This document shows, piece after piece, positions 1-7,384 of a stretch of DNA of 11,769 nucleotides (position 1 is the first letter of the stretch; every line of letters begins with the position of its first letter). Under the pieces are notes generated by a model that did no database searches, had not been told where the DNA came from, and was given only the letters and a program-made list of their open reading frames with translations. The position numbers and the translations under genes are program-made. Source of the DNA: an uncultured Acetatifactor sp. (lineage in GTDB: Bacteria; Bacillota; Clostridia; Lachnospirales; Lachnospiraceae); assembly GCA_934394515.1 (NCBI GenBank), contig CAKRRU010000079.1, positions 1 through 11,769 of the forward strand, read 5' to 3'.

Positions 1-3000
1 CGTCCGTAACCTCGATGCAGATCCATTCCTGCGTTGCGTCCAGCTTCGTCATGCGTACTTTGCGTCCTTTGGGCAGCACAAAGGTCTCATCACCGTCCGG
101 TGTACGGTAGAGCGTTATATCCTGCCGCAGCTCCACTTCCTCCCATGCACTTAATACATATTCCTCCTGTGGCACTTCCCGGAGCTTTCCGTTCGATGTT
201 ACCTGATAGATTCTCTGGATGTAATCGTTCTGCACCACAAAATAGGGTTCGGTGATAACCATCTGTCCATCCTGTATCCATGCCTTTCGCAGATCCTGTG
301 CGAGCCGGTCTGTTTCCACCGGTTTTCCGTCTTCATAGTGGTAGATTCGGGTCAATGGATCTGCGCTTTCGCCGTCATCATACAATGCGATCAGGAGCTG
401 TTCCCCATCCGGGCTGAAAGCGAAGATTGAATTGCTCATATTTCCCGTGCTGTCCGGAATCTCAGCCGTCTGTCCGTCTATCTCCAACACTGCATCCTGT
501 AGGTCATAGCAATTCATCTGACCAAGTCCCAAATTTACACAAATCTTATATTCCTCGAAAGAATATCCCGTTACCGGCTCCGCAGGATGCAGAGAAATCT
601 TCTCCGGCACACCATCACCATCCAGATCCAACTGCGCCAATGTCTCAGTTTCTGTCCGCTCCGATACATCAAATACCACACCCGGATAGGCCAGAATGTC
701 TGCTCTTTCGATGTGCTGGCTATCCGCCCCGCTAAGCGCAAACCGCATACTTATGGATGGATTACTATTGTAAATGTCATAATATCCGTCATGAACATGA
801 AGCGTCGTGTCGCTGTTGAGCTGCAAATCCACCGGCAGAACCGTATCGGTGACAGTATGGGTACTCATGTCAAACTCCCGAAGTACCCTCGGCATCCACT
901 CATCCGTCATAAGATGCGCCTCATCGGGATCTGTCAGATAATAGACCTTGCCGCCGCTCCATTCCGTCACATCCGGCAGATCTTTTTGCAGCTGTGTATA
1001 GGCATCCGATGTGTCATATGCGCCCCGCTCACAGGTAACGTCATACCAGCCCGTTGCCATGATGCGTTCCGCTTGAATGCAGCGAAATACACTGCCGGAC
1101 GTTCCCCAAAGTTCACTCATGGTATAGATCCCATAATTTGAAATTTGTACATGGGGGTAATAAGTCGAATAACTGCCGGCATCCACAGGATACCAGTCCA
1201 TCCAGCCCCAGTAGACCGCTCTGTCCGGTTGTCGGAGTTCGTACTCCCCATAGACCATTCTGGTACAGATATCACCGGTGAGCGGACCATATCCCGAGTC
1301 CTCCGCACTGCCCGGATCTCCAAAGGACAAGAGCCACAGCTGCGTCATCTCCTCCGCCATGACCATGGGAATATCTACAGCAGATCCATCCGCAAAAGTA
1401 TAATGTACATTCACCACAGAGCCTTCTCCCGGCCGGTCAGAGTCCTCCCGATAATAAGGATATTGCCGCCCTGCCGGATACAGCGTCTCGGTCACGGCTC
1501 CGCTTCCATCACCCAGGTGCAACAGTGACACCGCTGCCGTTACCGGATCTGTATATTTTCTATAAGTCTCGGATGCAGGTTCCTCCGCCAGTGCTTTGAA
1601 TATCGCATACGCGGCATTCGTATTGTTTTCACGAACCAGCAGGTCATAAGCCACTTGATCCGCTGCAAAGGAATGCTTTTCTTCGATTGCTTCCACATCA
1701 AAAACAGCGGCAAAATCTTCTCTGCTATGAATCGTTACCTTTGCAAAATCTTCCGGTGTCTTGATGCTGTCCGGAAACTGCGCAATATTTCCACTCGTCT
1801 CCGCATTGCTGTCTACATCCATTTCTGCTCCTGCGCTGTCGTCTGTATCTGCACGATCCGCCGTGCCTGCCCCGTTCCCACTTCCACCGGGATTGCTGCA
1901 CAGACACACCGCCAGTACCACGATCACTGCTGCCGCGCCAATCATGACCCAGAACGGCGGCTTGCGATAATCCAGTACATGACGGATCCTGTTCTTCACA
2001 TGATCTTCACCAAAAGAAAGCAAGGCACAGATGGAACCGCCCCGATAGCGTTTCCATTCCCCACCGGAAGCCTCTTCCAGCAATGTATGGGAATATATCT
2101 TCTTGCTCTCCTCGCCGAGAAGCTTCACCACTTTTTCATCACAGGACATCTCGCAGTCCATGTTCATCAGATAAAATGCCAGCCACACTAACGGATTGAA
2201 CCAGTGGACGCAGCAGATCACCAACGCCGCAGGTTTAAACAGATAGTCCCTGCGCTGCAAATGCACTCTCTCGTGGCACAGCACAACGTTTCTGCTCTCG
2301 GGATCTAAGCCCGAAGACAGATAGATCACCGGATGCACCAGTCCCATGACAAAGGACAGATGCCCACCGTCGATTTCACAGATCCCCGGTTCCACCTGTC
2401 TGACACCGCTGTCAGGTCGCTGGATCCGGTTACGCATACGCAGGTAGGAAAAAGCATGATACCCCATAAATCCTGCCATTCCGGGCAGCCATGCGATTGC
2501 AAGGACACGGAAACTTGCCGGGCGATACAGTGTGTTTGCGACAGCTGTGCCGTTTGTATCGGTAACCGATTCCTCCATGGCTGCACCACTGCTTCCGTTT
2601 TCTGCTCCTGTGATTTGCAAAGCCCCGTCCGCATTGTCCCGGTTGTCAGCTAAGTAGCCACCATCTGCAGCATTACCTGCTGCCTGGCTTCCATCGGCAC
2701 CGTCTGCTCCCGATATCTCTCCTGCCGTCCCGGCATGCAAATTTCCTGCCTGTTGCCAACTGCTCTGTCCGTTAGGATCCACATCTGGAAGCACATCATT
2801 ATTACCATAGCCGCTTGCTGACTGTCCGTACATCGTCTCCGTTCCAACCGCCAGCAGCCGCTCCGGAATCAGACTGATCCCCGTCTGTGGCAGCACCGGA
2901 CAGCACAAGCGCACAAATACAATTCCCCACAGCAGATAAGAACACCATTTCGGTGCTTCTTTCAACAAAAGTCTGGCCAGGAGCATCAGCAATACGCAGT

Positions 3001-3061
3001 ATCCTCCTACCAGACTTAATTTCCATACAACGTCAAATATTCTGTAGATGTTCTCACCCAT
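1..3061 (-). CDS. BlaR1/MecR1-like M56 family metallopeptidase with large extracellular domain (3' end outside window)
   Basis: The frame is open from an ATG at 3061 to the left edge (1020 residues, no stop reached). GGAGGGG lies just upstream of the ATG. Membrane segments are visible at about residues 13-33, 38-57, 185-206 and 369-388. The zinc protease motif is HERVH at 263-267, with a likely third ligand at Glu304 in DCEMSCDE, matching the M56 (BlaR1/MecR1) layout. In this family an outer sensor domain triggers the inner zinc protease, which inactivates a BlaI-type repressor. The usual penicillin-binding sensor is not recognised here. Instead, about 630 residues follow the last membrane segment, including a calcium-loop-like LDLDGDGVPEK (811-821) and an SH3-like stretch near 980-1018. 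A Gly/Ala/Asp-rich insert of about 100 residues (80-180) lies between membrane segments 2 and 3. The ligand is unknown. The family call is firm; the sensing role is inference. Confidence 0.9.
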   Translation of the reverse strand, partial: MGENIYRIFDVVWKLSLVGGYCVLLMLLARLLLKEAPKWCSYLLWGIVFVRLCCPVLPQTGISLIPERLLAVGTETMYGQSASGYGNNDVLPDVDPNGQSSWQQAGNLHAGTAGEISGADGADGSQAAGNAADGGYLADNRDNADGALQITGAENGSSGAAMEESVTDTNGTAVANTLYRPASFRVLAIAWLPGMAGFMGYHAFSYLRMRNRIQRPDSGVRQVEPGICEIDGGHLSFVMGLVHPVIYLSSGLDPESRNVVLCHERVHLQRRDYLFKPAALVICCVHWFNPLVWLAFYLMNMDCEMSCDEKVVKLLGEESKKIYSHTLLEEASGGEWKRYRGGSICALLSFGEDHVKNRIRHVLDYRKPPFWVMIGAAAVIVVLAVCLCSNPGGSGNGAGTADRADTDDSAGAEMDVDSNAETSGNIAQFPDSIKTPEDFAKVTIHSREDFAAVFDVEAIEEKHSFAADQVAYDLLVRENNTNAAYAIFKALAEEPASETYRKYTDPVTAAVSLLHLGDGSGAVTETLYPAGRQYPYYREDSDRPGEGSVVNVHYTFADGSAVDIPMVMAEEMTQLWLLSFGDPGSAEDSGYGPLTGDICTRMVYGEYELRQPDRAVYWGWMDWYPVDAGSYSTYYPHVQISNYGIYTMSELWGTSGSVFRCIQAERIMATGWYDVTCERGAYDTSDAYTQLQKDLPDVTEWSGGKVYYLTDPDEAHLMTDEWMPRVLREFDMSTHTVTDTVLPVDLQLNSDTTLHVHDGYYDIYNSNPSISMRFALSGADSQHIERADILAYPGVVFDVSERTETETLAQLDLDGDGVPEKISLHPAEPVTGYSFEEYKICVNLGLGQMNCYDLQDAVLEIDGQTAEIPDSTGNMSNSIFAFSPDGEQLLIALYDDGESADPLTRIYHYEDGKPVETDRLAQDLRKAWIQDGQMVITEPYFVVQNDYIQRIYQVTSNGKLREVPQEEYVLSAWEEVELRQDITLYRTPDGDETFVLPKGRKVRMTKLDATQEWICIEVTD

Positions 3062-3100
3062 AAGCCCCTCCGCTCTGCTGCACCAGCTACTGATAGTCGA

Positions 3101-3136
3101 TAGAATATAGACTTTATAAGTACAGTCTACATTCTA
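3101..3136. promoter_or_regulatory. Dyad operator overlapping the M56 gene promoter
   Basis: TAGAATATAGACT (3101-3113) and AGTCTACATTCTA (3124-3136) form an inverted repeat of 13-base arms with one mismatch and a 10-base spacer. One arm covers the -10 element and the other the expected start of transcription, a repressor-type position. BlaI/MecI/CopY repressors bind such dyads in front of M56 genes, so a BlaI-type protein is the natural candidate, but none is encoded next to this gene within the window. Confidence 0.55.
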
Positions 3137-3152
3137 CCGACCTATCTGTCAA
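3124..3152 (-). promoter_or_regulatory. Sigma-A promoter of the M56 peptidase gene
   Basis: On the minus strand TTGACA (3152-3147) is followed after exactly 17 bases by TAGACT (3129-3124). The -35 is perfect and the -10 matches 4 of 6. Transcription would start near 3117, about 55 bases before the ATG at 3061. The -35 lies just past the stop codon of the upstream gene, so the peptidase can be transcribed independently. Confidence 0.6.
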
Positions 3153-3161
3153 GTAAGAAAT

Positions 3162-3584
3162 CTATTTCTCAATTTCCAGATTCGCGGACACCGGAAAATC
3201 AATCACCACCTCTTTGTATATCTCCACATTTTCATTTTCTAAAGAAGTTGCCGTTCCCTGATAGGTAATCTTCGCGGTTCCATCCACAATTTCAACCGTA
3301 GAAGATACATCCATGGGTGCTTTCAGATCATTGTGGAGCCACAGATTTACTTCATTTGTGGCTTCCCACCAGTCTTTCATCTCCTTGTCATAGCGGGCCG
3401 CCTGCCCAAATATCGAGCGGGGATTTATCGCATAGACTGGAAGAGAGCGATGTGCTTCCTCTGTGTTTTCATTGCTATATGTAATAATTACTTCCGGATT
3501 GTTGTACAAATAAATTTCCCTGATACCCCATATACTGATTAGGATGATACACACCACTATTATCCATAATACTTTTTTCTTCAT
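3162..3584 (-). CDS. Small membrane-anchored protein, paralogue of the next gene upstream
   Basis: A 140-residue protein of unknown function. It has one N-terminal hydrophobic segment (about residues 4-20) after MKKK, so it is probably anchored in the membrane with the rest outside. The body shares a clear pattern with the N-terminal half of the 300-residue protein encoded just upstream: RS-P--AI--RS near 46-57, then RYD-E, AT-EV, a Trp, VSS-V-I, and IT--GT--S. It ends where its paralogue continues into an Ig-like domain. The start at 3584 is supported by GAGAGGGGAAAAG upstream. Only 15 bases separate it from the preceding stop, so the two are probably co-transcribed. No catalytic motif is visible. 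Confidence 0.8.
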   Translation of the reverse strand: MKKKVLWIIVVCIILISIWGIREIYLYNNPEVIITYSNENTEEAHRSLPVYAINPRSIFGQAARYDKEMKDWWEATNEVNLWLHNDLKAPMDVSSTVEIVDGTAKITYQGTATSLENENVEIYKEVVIDFPVSANLEIEK

Positions 3585-3599
3585 TAGCTTTTCCCCTCT

Positions 3600-4502
3600 C
3601 TAAAGTCGAAAACGTATATGCTCCCGGTATGTCTGTGCGCTTGCCGAACCGCTGTCTTTTCTTGAGACATCCCAGACCATTCGATATTCTCCCGGTTCCA
3701 GTGCTCCGTAGAGCCACTCCCAATTATAGTAGATCGAGGCTTTCTCACCACCGGGGACATTATAGCCCACCATTGGGAAGCCATAATTATCCGGCACCGT
3801 CTCTGCATCCTGCCACTCTCCGTCTTCCTGCCGTTGGATGATATAGGCCTCTCCATAGACCACCTCTGCCCCGTCATCGCCATCCTCACGTCTGATGATA
3901 AGATTGGCACCCACATTGGAAATATCCCGCAAAGTCGCCGTTACACCTGCTTCCGGATCATAAATCGTCTCCGCCTGTCCCTGCTGCCCCTTCTCTTTCG
4001 GATCCCAAACGTTTTCTACCAGCTCCGGTGTTTCTTCCAAATGTAACACCTCTGCGTCCAGTTCATACTCCAGCACGCAGTCCCGGTTGATTTGCTCCAT
4101 CTCTCCGGTCTCCATAGATTTCCCTGTTCCCCAGAAAGTGATCACCGTTTTTCCTTCACCTATTGTTACATCCGATGACACGGATAATGGGGAATCATAC
4201 TTTTCGTTAATCCATTGAAACACTTCCCCTGTTGCATCCCGGAACTGCTGTATTTCCTCATCATAACGTACCGCATATCCCTGTCCGATATGAGATCTGC
4301 CGCGAATGGCACAAAAAGGATAGGAGCGATATATATTTTCTCTCTTGTCGCAGCTAAAGGTGATCCGCATCTCCGGGTGCTCATACAGCCAGGCCTCACG
4401 TCCGCACAGGATACCTGCCGCCAACAGCACAACCGCAATTATGCTAAGAAAAAACGTCACTTTTACGTTGATTTTCTTCATACATCTTTCGTCACTCATC
4501 AT
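3600..4502 (-). CDS. Membrane-anchored protein with C-terminal bacterial Ig-like domain
   Basis: A 300-residue protein with one N-terminal membrane segment (about residues 14-33). Residues 36-155 are homologous to the 140-residue neighbour. Residues 183-298 resemble the Ig-like domain seen in many Clostridia surface proteins (Big_14 type, from memory). Marks are VTATLRDISNVGANLIIR, then YGEAYIIQRQEDGEW, a middle N-VPGGEK stretch, WEWLYGALEPGEYRMVWDV, and a C-terminal strand ending in IRFRL. This suggests an extracellular envelope role; no enzyme motif is seen. The start is ambiguous. The ATG at 4502 follows AGGAGAG by 12 bases, while Met8 at 4481 gives an MKKI start matching the paralogue but lacks a good ribosome site. 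It lies 24 bases after the winged-helix gene and 15 before the paralogue. Confidence 0.8.
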   Translation of the reverse strand: MMSDERCMKKINVKVTFFLSIIAVVLLAAGILCGREAWLYEHPEMRITFSCDKRENIYRSYPFCAIRGRSHIGQGYAVRYDEEIQQFRDATGEVFQWINEKYDSPLSVSSDVTIGEGKTVITFWGTGKSMETGEMEQINRDCVLEYELDAEVLHLEETPELVENVWDPKEKGQQGQAETIYDPEAGVTATLRDISNVGANLIIRREDGDDGAEVVYGEAYIIQRQEDGEWQDAETVPDNYGFPMVGYNVPGGEKASIYYNWEWLYGALEPGEYRMVWDVSRKDSGSASAQTYREHIRFRL

Positions 4503-4526
4503 GCCAAATAAAATCTCTCCTGTTAT

Positions 4527-4820
4527 TTACTTCTTTACAATCCACTTCCCGTTTCTATTAGAACCACGTCTTTCAACCAAACCTTCTTCTCGCATATCTT
4601 TTATAAGTCTTTGAATTTGTTTTCTTGAAAGATCAATTTCCTCCATAAGTTTAACCTGTGTTACCTCTGGATTTTCTTCCATTCGATATAATATATCTAT
4701 CTTTCTATCGGCTCCATTTTTAGCTCCTTTTTGATTATATCCTAATTTTTCTTCTAAAGTTGTTTTTTTCATATATACTTCGTTTTCTTTCGACTGCTTT
4801 GTGACCATTTTCGTTGCCAT
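4527..4820 (-). CDS. Small winged-helix DNA-binding protein, possibly a remnant of a larger regulator
   Basis: A 97-residue protein whose residues 38-95 form a winged helix-turn-helix. There is a first helix (KIDILYRMEENPEVT), a turn, a recognition helix LSRKQIQRLIKDMREEG (64-80) and a wing LVERRGSNRNGKWIV. This arrangement is common at the C-terminus of AlbA_2/Schlafen-type ATP-binding regulators, and the N-terminal ATKMVTKQ also recalls the linker of those proteins. No ATPase domain is present, and several in-frame stops lie directly upstream of the ATG. The gene is visibly more AT-rich than its neighbours, with many AAA, ATA and TTA codons, suggesting acquisition or decay. No good ribosome site precedes the ATG at 4820 or Met17 at 4772. 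It could be a small free-standing regulator or a pseudogene remnant. Confidence 0.6.
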   Translation of the reverse strand: MATKMVTKQSKENEVYMKKTTLEEKLGYNQKGAKNGADRKIDILYRMEENPEVTQVKLMEEIDLSRKQIQRLIKDMREEGLVERRGSNRNGKWIVKK

Positions 4821-4834
4821 TTATTCTTATTTTC

Positions 4835-4864
4835 ATTATACATGATAACGTATTATAGGCACAA
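4835..4864 (-). promoter_or_regulatory. Candidate promoter of the winged-helix gene
   Basis: On the minus strand TTGTGC (4864-4859) is separated by 18 bases from a perfect TATAAT (4840-4835). A second TATAAT lies at 4857-4852. The -35 matches only 3 of 6. Transcription would start only about eight bases before the ATG at 4820, which may explain the missing ribosome site or point to Met17 as the start. Confidence 0.35.
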
Positions 4865-4867
4865 TAG

Positions 4868-4901
4868 AGCGAGTGGAAATTTCCCATTTTCCACTCGCTC
4901 A
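4868..4901 (-). terminator. Perfect hairpin after the anti-sigma-like gene
   Basis: GAGCGAGTGGAAA (4868-4880) pairs perfectly with TTTCCACTCGCTC (4889-4901) around an 8-base loop. It sits 26 bases after the stop of the large gene at 4927 and before the AT-rich winged-helix gene, a natural place for a terminator. The minus-strand sequence after the stem is TATTGTG, so the T-tract is weak. It may be an inefficient terminator or a processing stem. Confidence 0.5.
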
Positions 4902-4926
4902 ACCCATCTCATTATAGCTTTTTCCG

Positions 4927-6603
4927 TTACTTCAGCGGTTCATAATAAAAATATGTTTTCGCCGGGTCTTTTCCGGAGATGTCCACGCCGGCTGCAGTCT
5001 GTCCCTGCACACCGCCTGTGGCTCCGATATAGAGGATCCGTCCATCCGGAACGGTTACCGCGCAGGTTCCTTCCGTACCACAGGGCATCTCCCAGACTTC
5101 CTGCGCCCTGGTAAATTCCGCATCTTCCAAACGGTAGGTATCAACGCCGCTGTATCCCCACAGGATAAAATCGGCATCATCACTCACACCTGCTGCCACC
5201 ATATTCCACTGGTAGATTGTCCCTGTGCTCTGAGCAGCCTTCGCATTCTCCGTTACATTCCCCTGCGCCGGAAGAAAACACAACCGCTCCGGGTCTACTG
5301 ACACTAATGTCACAGGGGCATCCACTGCCGTGACCTCAGACATTGCCAGTGCTGCTACATAGACTTTTCCGTCTTTTCCCCGGCCCAGGGCTCCGGCACC
5401 TTGCACTGCATACGCACCGTCATCTACCACCGTTCCAATGAGTTCTCCCTCTGCCGTATAGATCCGCACATAGCCGCCATCCTCCTGCATTCTCATCCGT
5501 GCATACAACCTGCCCTGTGCATCCGTTGCCATGCTATCCACAATATTCCACTCCCGGTCTCCGGCCGCAAAGCTGTCCAAAAGCGTTCCTTCCGGACTGA
5601 TATGGTAGATCACAGGCAACCGACCATGTTCTGCTCCCGGAGATGCCAGTCCGCGCAATGCCGCATAGACACTTCCGTCCGGTGCGATGCACAGGCTATA
5701 TACCTCGCCGTCTTCATCGAAATCATCATAAAACTTTTCCGGGGTCCCACTGCCGCAAGCCAGATATTCCACCCGTGCTTTCCCTTCCATGGTGAACCCA
5801 CCGACATACAGCCCCTGTTCTGCCGCCACAGCACACCGGATACTGAGTTCTCCCGCATAGGCAATCTGCCATTCCTGTGCTGCAGTGTCTGCCCCCTGGA
5901 CTACACTTGCCTCTCCTGCGCCCTGTGTCTGTTGTGATCCGCTTCCCTGTGACGCAACATCCGATATCGTACTATCTTCTGTCTTCACATATTCATAGTC
6001 GCCCGCCTCGATCTCTTCTGTGATTTTCGCCAGACTATAATCTCTCTTCTCCCGGAAATCGATCAGCTCCAACAGTTCCTCATCCGTCATTTCCTCTTCC
6101 GGCAAGAAAAACGTGCTACGCTGAGCATAGAAAGCCACGCCCTTTTTGTATTTTTCAGGACTATCGAGCAAAGCAAGTTCCTTTTTCGGGAAATATCCTT
6201 CCTCCAGATATGCCTGCCTCAGTTCTTCCAGTCTGTTTTTTTCGCCGTCCGTAAGCGGTCTGCTGTAGCTATCCGCTGCAACATCTGCCTCCTGCAAACC
6301 GGAAAAATACGTTTCCAGTTTTTCATGATTCATGCTCTCCATCCGCGCCCGGTACAAGCCCGATGCCGTCACGGTAACAGAGGCAAAGAGCAGACAGGCT
6401 GCTGCCGGGATCACGATTCGTCTAAAGCCATAATGGCGTACCGTTTGATTTGCTCTCTTTCCATCCGTATTTTTGCTGTCCGCATTTTTCGGCTTAAGTC
6501 CCTCCAGAATATTCTTCACCGTCATATTCAGCGACTCCGGCACTGCCATCCGTTCCGACTCCGCCATTTTTCTTATTTTTCTATCTAAATAATCATCTCT
6601 CAT
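4927..6603 (-). CDS. Membrane-bound anti-sigma-like protein with propeller-like extracellular domain
   Basis: The chosen start is the ATG at 6603 (558 residues), because GAGG lies seven bases before it. An ATG twelve bases further out (6615) has no ribosome site. In residue numbers from 6603, the first 60 or so form a charged cytoplasmic region with VPESLNMTVKNILEGL, typical of Firmicutes ECF anti-sigma factors. A single membrane segment follows at about 62-82. A helical region (94-208) contains FFLPEEEMTDEELLELIDFR, then comes a Gly/Gln/Ser linker. The remaining 300 or so residues hold repeated strand-turn units such as LCIAPDGSVYAALRG, MATDAQGRLYARM and LGRGKDGKVYVAAL, which look like propeller blades. 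Directly after the sigma gene, it most likely holds that sigma factor at the membrane until an outside signal is sensed. The ligand is unknown. Confidence 0.8.
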   Translation of the reverse strand: MRDDYLDRKIRKMAESERMAVPESLNMTVKNILEGLKPKNADSKNTDGKRANQTVRHYGFRRIVIPAAACLLFASVTVTASGLYRARMESMNHEKLETYFSGLQEADVAADSYSRPLTDGEKNRLEELRQAYLEEGYFPKKELALLDSPEKYKKGVAFYAQRSTFFLPEEEMTDEELLELIDFREKRDYSLAKITEEIEAGDYEYVKTEDSTISDVASQGSGSQQTQGAGEASVVQGADTAAQEWQIAYAGELSIRCAVAAEQGLYVGGFTMEGKARVEYLACGSGTPEKFYDDFDEDGEVYSLCIAPDGSVYAALRGLASPGAEHGRLPVIYHISPEGTLLDSFAAGDREWNIVDSMATDAQGRLYARMRMQEDGGYVRIYTAEGELIGTVVDDGAYAVQGAGALGRGKDGKVYVAALAMSEVTAVDAPVTLVSVDPERLCFLPAQGNVTENAKAAQSTGTIYQWNMVAAGVSDDADFILWGYSGVDTYRLEDAEFTRAQEVWEMPCGTEGTCAVTVPDGRILYIGATGGVQGQTAAGVDISGKDPAKTYFYYEPLK

Positions 6604-6663
6604 ATAAAACCTCATTTCTGCACATTCATTTGCGCATAACGAATTTGTGCCAAGTACGCACGG

Positions 6664-7131
6664 TCACATAAGTTTCTCCCTTAACTGCTCCTTCGCCCGG
6701 TACAATCTCGATTTCACGGTTCCCTGCCTGCATTCTAATATCCTGCTGATCTCCGGGATCGTGCACTGTTCATAGTAAAACAGTACGATCACATCCCGGT
6801 ATCCGCCATCCAGTTGCATGACAGCATCCCACAATTCGTGATGTTCATCACAAAACGCAGGGGACAGATTCTCCTCCCATACCACCGCACCGATCCGCTT
6901 ATTTTGCCGATAAATCTTTTTCGCTTCATTTGCCGTGATCTGTAAGATCCAGTTTTTAAAGCTGTCCGAATCCCGCAGCGTCCTTAACTTTTCATAGGCA
7001 TGCAGTACCGCTTCACTGACAGCATCCTCCGCATCCGTACTGTTATTCAGAATAGAATATGCCAGTCGGTACATATGCAGGGTATAGCCCCGCACTTCCC
7101 GCGCAAATTCCTCTTTTGCCATAACTGACAA
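6664..7131 (-). CDS. ECF-type RNA polymerase sigma factor
   Basis: A 155-residue sigma-70 family protein of typical ECF length. Region 2 spans about 15-76, with the YSILNNSTDAEDAVSEAVL signature and the SFKNWILQITANEAKKIYR helix. Region 4 spans about 97-153, with the helix-turn-helix IPEISRILECRQGTVKSRL that reads the -35 element. The start is TTG at 7131: AGGAGG (7144-7139) lies seven bases before it, whereas the ATG at 7122 is sixteen bases away. The next gene, about 60 bases downstream, encodes its likely membrane anti-sigma partner. An ECF-type promoter directly upstream suggests that it drives its own operon. Regulon members outside this operon are not visible here. Confidence 0.9.
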   Translation of the reverse strand: MSVMAKEEFAREVRGYTLHMYRLAYSILNNSTDAEDAVSEAVLHAYEKLRTLRDSDSFKNWILQITANEAKKIYRQNKRIGAVVWEENLSPAFCDEHHELWDAVMQLDGGYRDVIVLFYYEQCTIPEISRILECRQGTVKSRLYRAKEQLREKLM

Positions 7132-7169
7132 AGTAACACCTCCTTCTCTTCGCCGGCTTCATACTATAT

Positions 7170-7196
7170 GAGTCGCCGGACGGTAAAAAGGTTCCA
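7170..7196 (-). promoter_or_regulatory. ECF-type promoter, probably autoregulated, of the sigma/anti-sigma operon
   Basis: On the minus strand TGGAAC (7196-7191), followed by CTTTTTA, is spaced 15 bases from CGACTC (7175-7170). GGAAC/GAAAC plus a T-run at -35 and a CGTC/CGAC-like -10 is the usual ECF pattern in Firmicutes. Transcription would start near 7163, giving a leader of about 30 bases that contains the AGGAGG site. Assignment to this particular sigma factor is inference. Confidence 0.6.
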
Positions 7197-7223
7197 GCAT
7201 TTTTACAATTTATATTTCTCTTT

Positions 7224-7328
7224 TCAATATCTACTTTCGGTGCTTCAATGTCCACTTTTAATACTTCAATGTCCACTTTTGATGTTTCAATGTCTACTTT
7301 TGATGTTTCAATGTCCACTTTTCCATTC
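7224..7328. repeat. Five-copy array of 21-bp direct repeats
   Basis: Five head-to-tail units start at 7224, 7245, 7266, 7287 and 7308, each exactly 21 bp. The core TCAATGTCCACTTTT is identical in units 2, 3 and 5, has one change in unit 4 and three in unit 1. The last six bases of each unit vary. Twenty-one bp is two helical turns, so every copy faces the same side of the DNA. Read on the minus strand, each unit is also seven codons (VDIE plus three residues). The array lies upstream of the ECF promoter and downstream of the divergent tetR promoter. Confidence 0.9.
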
Positions 7329-7384
7329 TTTAAACTGTACTTATATATATATTTCGATTACACGGTTCTTTGATTCCAAAGTGC

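Noticed and set aside
587..1141. Plus-strand open frames opposite the M56 gene (also 427-735, 1145-1528, 1655-2191, 2333-2653)
   Set aside because: They lie opposite one continuous 1020-residue frame with an intact zinc-protease motif and show no domain or ribosome site.
5401..5937. Long plus-strand open frame opposite the anti-sigma-like gene
   Set aside because: Its product is Cys/His/Pro-rich low-quality sequence, while the minus strand carries a coherent domain architecture and ribosome site.
6604..6615. ATG at 6615 as start of the anti-sigma-like protein
   Set aside because: No ribosome site precedes it, whereas the ATG at 6603 has GAGG at suitable spacing; the four extra residues do not change the domain.
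7043..7318. Minus-strand frame encoding VDIE heptapeptide repeats as a gene
   Set aside because: It starts only at GTG without a good ribosome site, overlaps the ECF promoter and the well-supported sigma gene start, and its end is the sigma gene read in another frame.
7224..7328. CRISPR array
   Set aside because: The 21-bp units are contiguous with no unique spacers of constant length, and no cas gene is present.
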